A DNA stretch of 17,939 bases. It comes from CAKSQF01 sp051867925. Lineage in GTDB: Bacteria; Bacillota; Clostridia; Oscillospirales; CAG-272. The stretch is taken from contig JBJDZI010000035.1 in NCBI GenBank assembly GCA_051867925.1, positions 1 to 17,939 on the forward strand, given 5' to 3'. Of the stretch, positions 1-6,453 are shown piece after piece. Both the position numbers and the translations under genes were made by a program. The notes beneath the pieces are model-generated. The model had not been told where the DNA came from and ran no database searches. It was given only the letters and a program-made list of their open reading frames with translations. Within the stretch, counting starts at the first letter, position 1, and every line of letters begins with the position of its first letter.

Positions 1-43
1 TCCCCTTCCTCCAGTATTCTCGTTAACTTTTTCGACACTCTGA

Positions 44-65
44 GGGCGGCAAGTATTTGCCGCCC
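44..65. repeat. Dispersed palindrome, copy A
   Basis: A 9-bp perfect inverted repeat (GGGCGGCAA, loop GTAT, TTGCCGCCC). A near-identical element lies at 8167-8187 after the ATP synthase operon. It has no following T-run, so it is a poor intrinsic terminator by itself. It may be the 3' end structure of a gene left of the window or a REP-like intergenic palindrome. The rest of 1-106 shows no gene I can support. Confidence 0.6.
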
Positions 66-106
66 TTCCGATCGGTGGCAAATTCCCGTCTTTTCACAAA
101 AAAGAC

Positions 107-135
107 TTGACAAATGATCGGCTTTATAGTATACT
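107..135 (+). promoter_or_regulatory. Sigma-A promoter of tRNA-Leu
   Basis: TTGACA at 107-112 and TATACT at 130-135 are separated by exactly 17 bp. The -10 box ends 9 bp before the mature tRNA 5' end. That leaves almost no 5' leader for RNase P to remove. Confidence 0.85.
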
Positions 136-144
136 GTAAGAAAT

Positions 145-227
145 GCGGATGTGGCGAAATTGGCAGACGCGCTGGATTTAGGTTCCAGTGAGTGATCGTG
201 CAGGTTCAAGTCCTGTCATCCGCACCA
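145..227 (+). tRNA. tRNA-Leu (anticodon UAG)
   Basis: The acceptor stem pairs GCGGATG (145-151) with CATCCGC (217-223), followed by discriminator A224 and an encoded CCA at 225-227. The anticodon stem is CTGGA/TCCAG (172-176 and 184-188) around the 7-nt loop TTTAGGT, which gives anticodon TAG at 179-181 and reads CUN leucine codons. The T arm has a 5-bp stem (200-204 with 212-216) and loop TTCAAGT. A long variable arm marks a class II tRNA, as expected for leucine. It is a single-gene transcription unit with its own promoter and terminator. Confidence 0.97.
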
Positions 228-235
228 AACAGTAG

Positions 236-277
236 AAATCCGAACCCAAAGCCGAGTGGCGAAGAGTTCGGATTTTT
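236..277 (+). terminator. Intrinsic terminator of tRNA-Leu
   Basis: AAATCCGAAC (236-245) pairs with GTTCGGATTT (266-275), and the 3' arm runs into a T tract (273-277). The 20-nt loop holds a small inner hairpin (GCC/GGC, 251-260). It starts 9 nt after the tRNA CCA end. Confidence 0.85.
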
Positions 278-337
278 GTTGCGTTCCTTGCCACGCAAGT
301 TCAGTTTATTGTTGTCGGCATCCCGCCTGAGTGCCGC

Positions 338-366
338 TTGACAAATATGTAATAATGTGGTATATT
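338..366 (+). promoter_or_regulatory. Sigma-A promoter of the membrane-protein/EamA unit
   Basis: TTGACA (338-343) and TATATT (361-366) are spaced by 17 bp, about 35 bp upstream of the start codon at 401. This promoter also argues against an overlapping reading frame that would begin at 331, upstream of the -35 box. Confidence 0.8.
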
Positions 367-400
367 AAAAGCGGAAAAATTAGTATGGGGGATCATTTGT

Positions 401-784
401 ATGAATACAAAACAGAAAGTGAAAGAACGGTTGCTTATTTTGCTCAACCTACCGCTATACATGATTATACTTTATCTGTGGATTTTCCTATCTATACTGA
501 TGGCATTCAATTTTCCCTATCCTGCAGTTATCCGGGCGGCTGTGTTGATCGCATTGATATTGGCAGTTCCTCTGATGATCTTAGCTGCCGGAACCATCCG
601 TTCGTGGAGGCGATGGCTTTGGACGTTGCCAATCCAGATGTTGTTGGTTTTTCTGTATTTCACTATACTTTATTGGGCCGCAATGGTGGAATCACCTGTT
701 TGGGTTGCTTGTATGATGATTGCTCCTTTTGTAATCCCATCACTGGGACTTGCAGTAAAATGGGTATGGCAGAGAATTGAGTAA
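401..784 (+). CDS. Small integral membrane protein of unknown function
   Basis: I do not recognise a family for this 127-residue, strongly hydrophobic protein. It has about four predicted membrane segments (roughly residues 10-35, 41-64, 72-93 and 96-118). The N-terminus is short and basic, and a positive patch (RSWRRW) lies between helices 2 and 3, which suggests the loops facing the cytoplasm. The start is set by a GGGGG ribosome site at 387-391, 9 nt before ATG, and by a consensus promoter just upstream. The next gene, a small EamA transporter, begins 41 bp downstream with no promoter or terminator visible between them, so the two are probably co-transcribed. A second frame covers almost the same stretch but lacks a ribosome site. 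Being a real gene is well supported; its function is unknown. Confidence 0.75.
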   Translation: MNTKQKVKERLLILLNLPLYMIILYLWIFLSILMAFNFPYPAVIRAAVLIALILAVPLMILAAGTIRSWRRWLWTLPIQMLLVFLYFTILYWAAMVESPVWVACMMIAPFVIPSLGLAVKWVWQRIE

Positions 785-825
785 TTTAGTCCGTTATAAA
801 ATATAATTGCACGAGGTAATATTGT

Positions 826-1239
826 ATGTGGTTTGTCTTCGCATTACTGTCTGCGGTTTTTGCAGCACTTACCTCTATACTGGCGAAGGTCGGCATAGAC
901 GGCGTCAATTCCAATCTGGCAACAGCCATCCGAACGGTGGTGGTAGTGGCTATGGCATGGGGAATGGTATTTTTGACCGGCGCACAAGGGGGCATTACCG
1001 AAATCAGCAAAAAAAGCTGGCTGTTTTTGATCCTGTCGGGACTTGCCACAGGCGCATCCTGGCTATGCTATTATAAGGCTTTGCAGATCGGCGCGGCATC
1101 CAAAGTGGTTCCCATCGACAAACTCAGCGTGGTCATTACGCTTGTGTTGGCGTTTGTGTTTTTACATGAGGAGTTTACGGTCAAATCCTTGATCGGGTGC
1201 GTTCTGATCGGCGCAGGCACTTTGCTGATGGTGCTATAA
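826..1239 (+). CDS. Half-size EamA/DMT family transporter
   Basis: This 137-residue protein has five predicted membrane helices (about 2-20, 32-51, 64-84, 96-113 and 119-136). It shows the EamA pattern: an A-x-KxG element near the end of helix 1, YYKALQIG around residues 82-89, then a proline-containing segment (VVPIDKLSV) and a final helix starting after FLHEE. Most drug/metabolite-superfamily exporters have two such units in about 300 residues. A single unit implies a homodimer, or a heterodimer with a partner. Its substrate cannot be read from sequence. The GAGGT ribosome site at 813-817 is 8 nt before the ATG. The gene probably shares a transcript with the small membrane protein upstream. 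Confidence 0.85.
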   Translation: MWFVFALLSAVFAALTSILAKVGIDGVNSNLATAIRTVVVVAMAWGMVFLTGAQGGITEISKKSWLFLILSGLATGASWLCYYKALQIGAASKVVPIDKLSVVITLVLAFVFLHEEFTVKSLIGCVLIGAGTLLMVL

Positions 1240-1240
1240 T

Positions 1241-1269
1241 CCGACATTTGGGCAATCATTCGGTTTTTT
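1241..1269 (+). terminator. Possible weak terminator after the EamA gene
   Basis: CCGA-(C)-AT at 1241-1247 can pair with ATTCGG at 1258-1263, leaving one bulged base and a 10-nt loop. Six T residues follow (1264-1269). The stem is short, so this is a tentative call. Confidence 0.4.
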
Positions 1270-1337
1270 GCCTATTTTTATGAAGCAAGCGGTCATTGAA
1301 TTGTAACGACAGTTCAAAAAAACTTTTGCGAAAAGCA

Positions 1338-1366
1338 TTGACTTTTTGCCGCGGTTATGATATAAT
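1338..1366 (+). promoter_or_regulatory. Sigma-A promoter of the ATP synthase operon
   Basis: TTGACT (1338-1343) and TATAAT (1361-1366) with a 17-bp spacer. It is the only strong promoter I see before the nine-gene operon. It predicts a transcript start near 1373 and a leader of about 80 nt. Confidence 0.85.
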
Positions 1367-1391
1367 AGCGAAGTAAAGTTTCAATGACATA

Positions 1392-1438
1392 AGGGAACCA
1401 GCTGTCTGCAGAGGAAGTTAGTTCCCTCTTGCTTTTTT
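1392..1438 (+). terminator. Terminator-like leader hairpin, possible attenuator of the atp operon
   Basis: In the leader, GGGAAC (1393-1398) pairs with GTTCCC (1421-1426). The stem extends past one mismatch by AGCT with AGTT (1400-1403 and 1416-1419). It is followed by the T-rich stretch TCTTGCTTTTTT (1427-1438). The first gene's AGGAG ribosome site begins at 1441, right after the T-run. Because the hairpin lies downstream of the operon promoter, it could stop a share of transcripts early. No obvious anti-terminator pairing or leader peptide was identified. Confidence 0.55.
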
Positions 1439-1451
1439 ATAGGAGTATGGG

Positions 1452-1838
1452 ATGAAAAAAATCGACCCCACGGTATGGAAGGAAACAGGATACATTGCGG
1501 TATGGCAGCTGATCTTCAGCGTGCTGATGCAAGCGGTCTTTCTGGTGATCGGAAAATGGGACTATACGGTGCTTCTGGGAAATCTCCTCAGCGCGGCAGT
1601 ATCGGTTCTGAATTTCTTCCTGATCGGCATAACCGTTCAAAACGCACTGAATAAGGAAGAAAAAGAAGCCAAAAACGCCATGAAACTATCCCAGACATAC
1701 AGAACTCTGTTGCTTCTTGCAGTAGCGATCTTGGGTGCTGTGCTTCCTTTCTTCAATCTTTGGGCAGTGCTCATTCCGCTGTTATTCCCCAGAATTGCAA
1801 TTGCGATCAGACCGCTGTTTGACAAAAAACAGTCTTAG
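1452..1838 (+). CDS. ATP synthase subunit I-like (AtpI family) membrane protein
   Basis: This 128-residue protein has four predicted helices (about 15-34, 37-61, 83-100 and 102-121) and a charged hinge (KEEKEAKNA) in the middle. It fits the AtpI family by size, topology and position as first gene of an atp operon, although the sequence itself is poorly conserved. AtpI proteins are membrane factors implicated in c-ring assembly or Mg uptake and are not part of the finished enzyme. AGGAG at 1441-1445 is 6 nt before the ATG. An out-of-frame ATG at 1447 overlaps the spacer. The next gene, atpB, begins 31 bp downstream with its own strong ribosome site. Confidence 0.8.
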   Translation: MKKIDPTVWKETGYIAVWQLIFSVLMQAVFLVIGKWDYTVLLGNLLSAAVSVLNFFLIGITVQNALNKEEKEAKNAMKLSQTYRTLLLLAVAILGAVLPFFNLWAVLIPLLFPRIAIAIRPLFDKKQS

Positions 1839-1869
1839 TGTTTATACGATTGATGGAGGTGAATATACG

Positions 1870-2766
1870 ATGCGTTCAAAAAGCCGCCGACTGACGGCGG
1901 TGGATATCTTATTGATCATTCTGATGATCCTGCCCCTTTTTGTCGGCATACTGTTGAAGGTGTTGACCGAACCGCCCGGCGAAGGGATCAATATCACGGG
2001 TGCCAGAATCTACTTCACGATCCCGATGCCCATTCAGGATCTGCCGATCACCGAAGCACAGGTCAATTCCTGGCTGGTGCTGATCTCGATCTTCGCGCTG
2101 TGTCTCTTCATGACCCGCGGGCTGAAGGTAAAGGCGGATTCCAAACGGCAACACGCCGTGGAATGGATTGTAGAAAAGGTGCAAGGGCTTGTGCGGGAGA
2201 ATATGGGCGAGATGTTCGCGGGATTTGCGCCGTTTATCGCCGCAGTTCTGGCACTCTCTGCAGTCTCCAGCCTGCTCTCTCTATTGGGACTGTATCCGCC
2301 GACCTCTGATCTGAATGTGGTCGCAGGTTGGGCGATCCTCGTATTTATTCTGATTACCTATTACAAGAGCAAATGCGGTCCGCTGGTCTATGCGAAAAGC
2401 TTCACACAGCCGGTCGCCCTGCTTTTGCCGATCAACTTGATCAGCGAAGTGGCAACGCCGATTTCGATGGCGTTTCGTCATTACGGTAACGTTTTGGCAG
2501 GCTCTGTGATTTCGGTGTTGGTAGCGACGGGACTGCAAGGTCTTTCGTCAATTTTGCTCGGTTGGTTGCCTGGCGTGCTGGGCGAGATCCCGTTCTTGCA
2601 GGTCGGTATTCCCGCAATCTTATCCATCTATTTTGATGTGTTCAGCGGATGTCTGCAAGCCTTTATCTTCGCCATGCTGACCATGATGTATGTATCGGGC
2701 GGATTCCCTGCCGATGAATACGAACAACGTAAACTCAAAAAACAAAAATCTATAAAAGCAAATTAA
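1870..2766 (+). CDS. atpB: F-type ATP synthase subunit a
   Basis: This is the membrane stator subunit that, with the c-ring, forms the ion path of Fo. The 298-residue protein has five to six membrane segments. It carries the family signature around residues 194-207 (VATPISMAFRHYGN), in which Arg203 is the essential arginine that faces the c-subunit carboxylate. A second conserved stretch, LQAFIFAMLT, is at 262-271. A GGAGGT site at 1855-1860, 9 nt before ATG 1870, sets this start. The open frame reaches further upstream only by overlapping the previous gene. Length is above the usual 230-275 residues, partly from a long N-terminal loop (about 33-65). Confidence 0.95.
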   Translation: MRSKSRRLTAVDILLIILMILPLFVGILLKVLTEPPGEGINITGARIYFTIPMPIQDLPITEAQVNSWLVLISIFALCLFMTRGLKVKADSKRQHAVEWIVEKVQGLVRENMGEMFAGFAPFIAAVLALSAVSSLLSLLGLYPPTSDLNVVAGWAILVFILITYYKSKCGPLVYAKSFTQPVALLLPINLISEVATPISMAFRHYGNVLAGSVISVLVATGLQGLSSILLGWLPGVLGEIPFLQVGIPAILSIYFDVFSGCLQAFIFAMLTMMYVSGGFPADEYEQRKLKKQKSIKAN

Positions 2767-2782
2767 TTTGGAGGTAAATAAA

Positions 2783-3067
2783 ATGTTAGAACTCGCTATT
2801 GGTATTATTTTAGGATGTTGCGCGCTGGGCGCAGGTATGGCAATGATCGCAGGTATCGGCCCCGGTATCGGTGAAGGTAACGCCGTTGCAAGTGCTTGTG
2901 AAGCCATCGCCCGTCAGCCCGAAAGCAAGGGAAGCGTAACCAGCACCATGCTGATGGGTTGTGCAGTTGCGGAAACCACAGGTCTTTACGCGCTGGTTAT
3001 CGCGATCCTGCTCATCTTCGTTGCACCGAATATGCTGGTAAACATTCTGATGAGAGCAATCGGTTAA
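2783..3067 (+). CDS. atpE: F-type ATP synthase subunit c, sodium-type with two carboxylates
   Basis: This 94-residue hairpin protein forms the rotor ring of Fo. Two helices flank the conserved polar loop ARQPE (43-47). Helix 1 contains GIGPGIGEG (24-32). Helix 2 contains the ion-binding glutamate Glu64 within AVAETTGLY (61-69). By alignment with the Ilyobacter tartaricus c subunit, the sodium ligands map as Gln32 to Glu31, Val63 to Val62, Glu65 to Glu64, Ser66 to Thr65, Thr67 to Thr66 and Tyr70 to Tyr69. A Glu in place of Gln32 gives the two-carboxylate pattern known from Fusobacterium nucleatum. The start is ATG 2783, because GGAGGT at 2770-2775 is 7 nt upstream. An in-frame TTG at 2768 overlaps that ribosome site and is unlikely. 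Confidence 0.95.
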   Translation: MLELAIGIILGCCALGAGMAMIAGIGPGIGEGNAVASACEAIARQPESKGSVTSTMLMGCAVAETTGLYALVIAILLIFVAPNMLVNILMRAIG

Positions 3068-3085
3068 CATAAGGGAGACTGGATT

Positions 3086-3592
3086 ATGCAGAGTTTGGAT
3101 ATCATTTCTGTCAACATCTGGCAGATATTGATCTCTCTGATTAACCTCGTTCTGCTGTTTTTGATTTTGAAAAAGTTTCTGTTCAAGCCCGTTCAAAAGG
3201 TTTTTGAGAAGCGGCAGAACGAGATCGATTCGCAGTATGCGGCGGCAGAACTGGCAGAAACCCAAGCAAATGAAAACCGCAAGAATTGGGAAGAAAAGCT
3301 CTCCTATGCCAACGCAGAGGCGGACGCCATTTTGCAAACTGCCACCGACAATGCCAAGTATCGCGGCGATAAGTTGATCGCCGAGGCACAGAATCGTGCC
3401 GAGGGCATCATCCGCGCGGCGGAGACCGAGGCAGAGTTGGAGCGCAAGAAAGCCGCAGACGGGATCAAGCGGGAGATCGTGGAGGTCTCCGGTGCGCTGA
3501 CCGAGAAGATGCTGGAGCGCGAGATCAATACCGAAGATCACCGTGCATTGATCGATTCCTTTATCGAAGAAATAGGGGACGGCAATGACTGA
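3086..3592 (+). CDS. atpF: F-type ATP synthase subunit b
   Basis: This is the peripheral stalk subunit linking Fo to F1. The 168-residue protein has one N-terminal membrane helix (about 8-30). A long charged, alanine- and glutamate-rich helix follows and would form the dimeric coiled coil. The segment FLFKPVQKVFEKRQNEI (31-47) is the typical juncture after the membrane anchor. The GGGAG site at 3073-3077 precedes the ATG by 8 nt. Its last 8 bases overlap the start of atpH, which points to translational coupling. Only one b-type gene is present, so the stalk is presumably a homodimer. Confidence 0.95.
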   Translation: MQSLDIISVNIWQILISLINLVLLFLILKKFLFKPVQKVFEKRQNEIDSQYAAAELAETQANENRKNWEEKLSYANAEADAILQTATDNAKYRGDKLIAEAQNRAEGIIRAAETEAELERKKAADGIKREIVEVSGALTEKMLEREINTEDHRALIDSFIEEIGDGND

Positions 3593-4115
3593 GATCGGAA
3601 AAGAATACGGCACCGCTCTCTTCATGCTTGCCTGTGAAGAGAGGGCGATAGCGGAATACGCGGATGCTCTTGATAAAATCAAGAGCGCGTTTTCCGAAAA
3701 TCCTGAGTATGTGGAGTTTCTGACTTCCCCGAGTATTCCGCTGAGTGAGCGGCTTGCCGCCATCAGACAGGTCTTCGGGGAGGCACTCCCGGAGCAGGTT
3801 CTCTCCTTTTTGCAACTGATGTGCGAAAAGGGAAGAATGAACTGCTTTTCCCAAGCGGCGGAGGAATATGAAGCACTGCTGTCGGCTTCCGAGCACGTTT
3901 CCAACGCCAAAATCACCAGCGCGGTGGAACTGACCGCCGTGGAAAAGCAAAAACTGACCGCAAAGCTGGAGGCGGTCTGCAAAGGCAAGATCAAAGCAGA
4001 ATATTTCATCGACAAAAATCTGCTGGGCGGTCTGATCGTCGAGATGGACGGAAAGATTATGGACGGAAGTCTGCGACACCGCTTGCGTGAGGTAAAGGAA
4101 GTGATGAAGACGTGA
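3585..4115 (+). CDS. atpH: F-type ATP synthase subunit delta
   Basis: This 176-residue OSCP/delta family protein caps F1 and binds the b stalk. The N-terminal helical domain begins with the family-like EYGTALFMLA (7-16). The C-terminal signature is NLLGGLIVEMDGKIMDGS near residues 145-162, matching the conserved GG-to-DGS segment of the family. Its ATG lies inside the end of atpF. A GGGGA site at 3575-3579 precedes it. The stop codon shares bases with the GTG start of atpA. Confidence 0.93.
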   Translation: MTEIGKEYGTALFMLACEERAIAEYADALDKIKSAFSENPEYVEFLTSPSIPLSERLAAIRQVFGEALPEQVLSFLQLMCEKGRMNCFSQAAEEYEALLSASEHVSNAKITSAVELTAVEKQKLTAKLEAVCKGKIKAEYFIDKNLLGGLIVEMDGKIMDGSLRHRLREVKEVMKT

Positions 4116-5605
4116 GCACGAGACCCGAAGAGATCAGCAATGTGATCAAAGAACAAATCAAAAATTATCAATCGAAAATCGAGATGAAGGAGACCGGTAC
4201 AGTTATCCTGGTGGGTGACGGTATCGCGCGGGTTTACGGTCTTCGGGAGTGTATGGCAAGCGAACTGCTGGAATTCGAAGATGGCAGCTTCGGTATGGCG
4301 CAGAATCTGGAAACAGAAACCGTGTCGGTAGCCATCCTTTCGGATAATAACAATATCCGCGAAGGCACTTCCGTCAAACGGACGGGCAAAGTCCTGTCGG
4401 TTCCCGTCGGCGAAGCGCTGATGGGGCGTGTAGTCAACGCGCTGGGCGAACCCATCGACGGCAAGGGACCCGTGGCAACTACCGAAACTCGCCCCATCGA
4501 GTCGGAAGCTCCCGGTATTATCGAGCGCAAGAGCGTATCGGTACCGCTTCAGACAGGCATCAAAGCCATCGACAGTATGATTCCCATCGGACGCGGTCAG
4601 CGTGAGCTGATCATCGGTGATCGCCAGACCGGTAAGACCGAGATCGCCATCGATACCATCATTAACCAGAAGAACGAGAACGTCATCTGCATCTACGTTG
4701 CCATTGGACAGAAAAACAGTTCGGTGGTTCAGCTGACTAACGAACTCACCCGCGCGGGTGCGATGGAGTACACCATCATCGTTTCCGCGTCTGCATCGGA
4801 ATCTGCTCCGCTCCAATACGTCGCGCCCTACGCGGGTTGCGCAATGGCAGAGTATTTCCGCGAGCAGGGCAAAGACGTTCTGATTATCTATGACGATCTG
4901 TCCAAGCACGCGGTGGCATACCGCGCACTGTCCCTGCTGATCCGCCGTCCTCCCGGACGGGAAGCCTACCCCGGCGATGTATTCTACCTGCACTCCCGTC
5001 TGTTGGAGCGTGCGGCTTGCGTTGCACCCGAATACGGCGGAGGCTCCATCACCGCTCTGCCGCTCATCGAGACGCAGGCAGGTGACGTGTCCGCATATAT
5101 CCCCACCAATGTTATCTCCATCACCGACGGTCAGATCTTCTTGGAGACCGAACTGTTCCACGCAGGCGTTATGCCCGCAATCAACCCCGGTATCTCGGTC
5201 AGCCGTGTCGGCGGTTCCGCACAGCTCAAAGCGATGAAGAAGGTATCGGGCGAGCTGAAACTGCTCTATTCCCAGTACCGCGAACTGCAGTCCTTTGCGC
5301 AATTCGGCAGTGATCTGGATGCGGATACCAAAGCCAGACTGGCACTGGGCGAACGCATCGTGGAAGTCCTCAAGCAGGGAAGAAACGCCCCCGTTCGCGT
5401 CGGCTGTCAGGTTGCCATCGTTTACGCCGTCATCAACGGCTATCTGAATGATACACCCGTGAAGAAGGTCAAGGAATACGAGAGATTGTTGTACGAACTG
5501 CTGGAAAACAAGTACGGCAATTTCCTTACCAGTGTGGAAGCGGGTAACTGGAGCGACGACGACATCGAACTGTTGAAAACTGCGCTGGGCGAGATGAAGA
5601 GGTGA
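4112..5605 (+). CDS. atpA: F-type ATP synthase subunit alpha
   Basis: This is the non-catalytic nucleotide-binding subunit of the F1 hexamer, 497 residues and near the usual 500-510. The N-terminal beta-barrel is about 25-95. The P-loop is GDRQTGKT (169-176), the Walker B strand is VLIIYDD (256-262), and the conserved SVSRVGGSAQ (362-371) supplies the arginine finger Arg365 to the neighbouring catalytic site. The start is GTG and overlaps the atpH stop by 4 bases (GTGA), so its translation depends on that of atpH. Confidence 0.97.
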   Translation: MSTRPEEISNVIKEQIKNYQSKIEMKETGTVILVGDGIARVYGLRECMASELLEFEDGSFGMAQNLETETVSVAILSDNNNIREGTSVKRTGKVLSVPVGEALMGRVVNALGEPIDGKGPVATTETRPIESEAPGIIERKSVSVPLQTGIKAIDSMIPIGRGQRELIIGDRQTGKTEIAIDTIINQKNENVICIYVAIGQKNSSVVQLTNELTRAGAMEYTIIVSASASESAPLQYVAPYAGCAMAEYFREQGKDVLIIYDDLSKHAVAYRALSLLIRRPPGREAYPGDVFYLHSRLLERAACVAPEYGGGSITALPLIETQAGDVSAYIPTNVISITDGQIFLETELFHAGVMPAINPGISVSRVGGSAQLKAMKKVSGELKLLYSQYRELQSFAQFGSDLDADTKARLALGERIVEVLKQGRNAPVRVGCQVAIVYAVINGYLNDTPVKKVKEYERLLYELLENKYGNFLTSVEAGNWSDDDIELLKTALGEMKR

Positions 5606-5609
5606 GCGT

Positions 5610-6413
5610 ATGGGTGCTGATATCAAGCAACTGCGCACACGCATCAAAAGTGTCAATTCCACGCTTCATCTGACCAAGGCAATGGGATTGGTGGCATCTT
5701 CCAAAATCCGTCGGGCGACCGAGTCCATGAATCGCGGAAAAGAGTACGCCGCCGCCCTCACCGAAACGGTGGAGCAACTGACTTCCTACGAGGAATGCAA
5801 GAAAAGTCCCTATATGCAAGCGGCAGACGGCGACAGACTGTGTCTGTTGGTGATTGCAGGCGACCGCGGACTTGCGGGCGGCTATAACGCCAATATCTTC
5901 CGTCTGTTGCGGGAGTATCCCGACGCTGAGATTATTCCCGTTGGCAAGCGCGCCTGCGACCGTTTCCCCGGCAAACTGCTCTATGCGGAGCAGTTTACCT
6001 ACGCGGATGCCAAAGAGATTGCCGATCGGGTATGCCGTGCGTTCACCGCAGGCGAATTTGACCGCTTCGGCATCGTATGTACGGAATACATTTCCCTGAT
6101 GTCCCAGGAAGCCTGTGTCAGATGGATCCTGCCCCTGCAGAAGAGCGAGAGCGGCAAGTCTGTTTCCGCTATTTTCGAGCCGGACGAGATTACCGTGCTG
6201 AACGCCATGATTCCCGAATACGTTGCGGGGATGATCGTCTCCTCGGTGAAGGAGAGTTTTGCCAGCGAAGTAGCGGCGCGGCGCGTGGCAATGGACAGCG
6301 CAGGTAAAAATGCGCAGGAAATGATCGACACGCTGGGTCTGGAATACAACCGCGCAAGACAGGGCGCCATCACACAGGAGATTACCGAGATCGTCGCAGG
6401 CAGCGGTGCCTGA
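5610..6413 (+). CDS. atpG: F-type ATP synthase subunit gamma
   Basis: This is the rotary central shaft of F1. It has the two terminal family signatures: RIKSVNSTLHLTKAMGLVAS near residues 11-30 and ITQEITEIVAGSGA at the C-terminus (254-267). The motif AGDRGLAGGYN marks the Rossmann-like middle domain. At 267 residues it is shorter than the usual 280-290. The missing length appears to be in the middle domain, not the coiled-coil ends. The ribosome site AGAGG lies within the last codons of atpA. The gap to atpA is only 4 bp. Confidence 0.95.
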   Translation: MGADIKQLRTRIKSVNSTLHLTKAMGLVASSKIRRATESMNRGKEYAAALTETVEQLTSYEECKKSPYMQAADGDRLCLLVIAGDRGLAGGYNANIFRLLREYPDAEIIPVGKRACDRFPGKLLYAEQFTYADAKEIADRVCRAFTAGEFDRFGIVCTEYISLMSQEACVRWILPLQKSESGKSVSAIFEPDEITVLNAMIPEYVAGMIVSSVKESFASEVAARRVAMDSAGKNAQEMIDTLGLEYNRARQGAITQEITEIVAGSGA

Positions 6414-6453
6414 GCGGTGAAGAGTGACGCTGAAGCTGAAAAGGAGAAAAACT

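Noticed and set aside
331..780. A 149-residue, cysteine-containing plus-strand frame overlapping the small membrane protein
   Set aside because: Its start lies upstream of the -35 box of the local promoter. It has no ribosome site, while the alternative frame at 401 has a strong one and a coherent membrane topology.
2810..5662. A 950-residue open frame on the minus strand across atpE to atpG
   Set aside because: It lies fully antisense to five well-supported atp genes. The translation is low in family-like motifs, and no ribosome site or promoter was seen. Its openness follows from codon bias of the sense genes.
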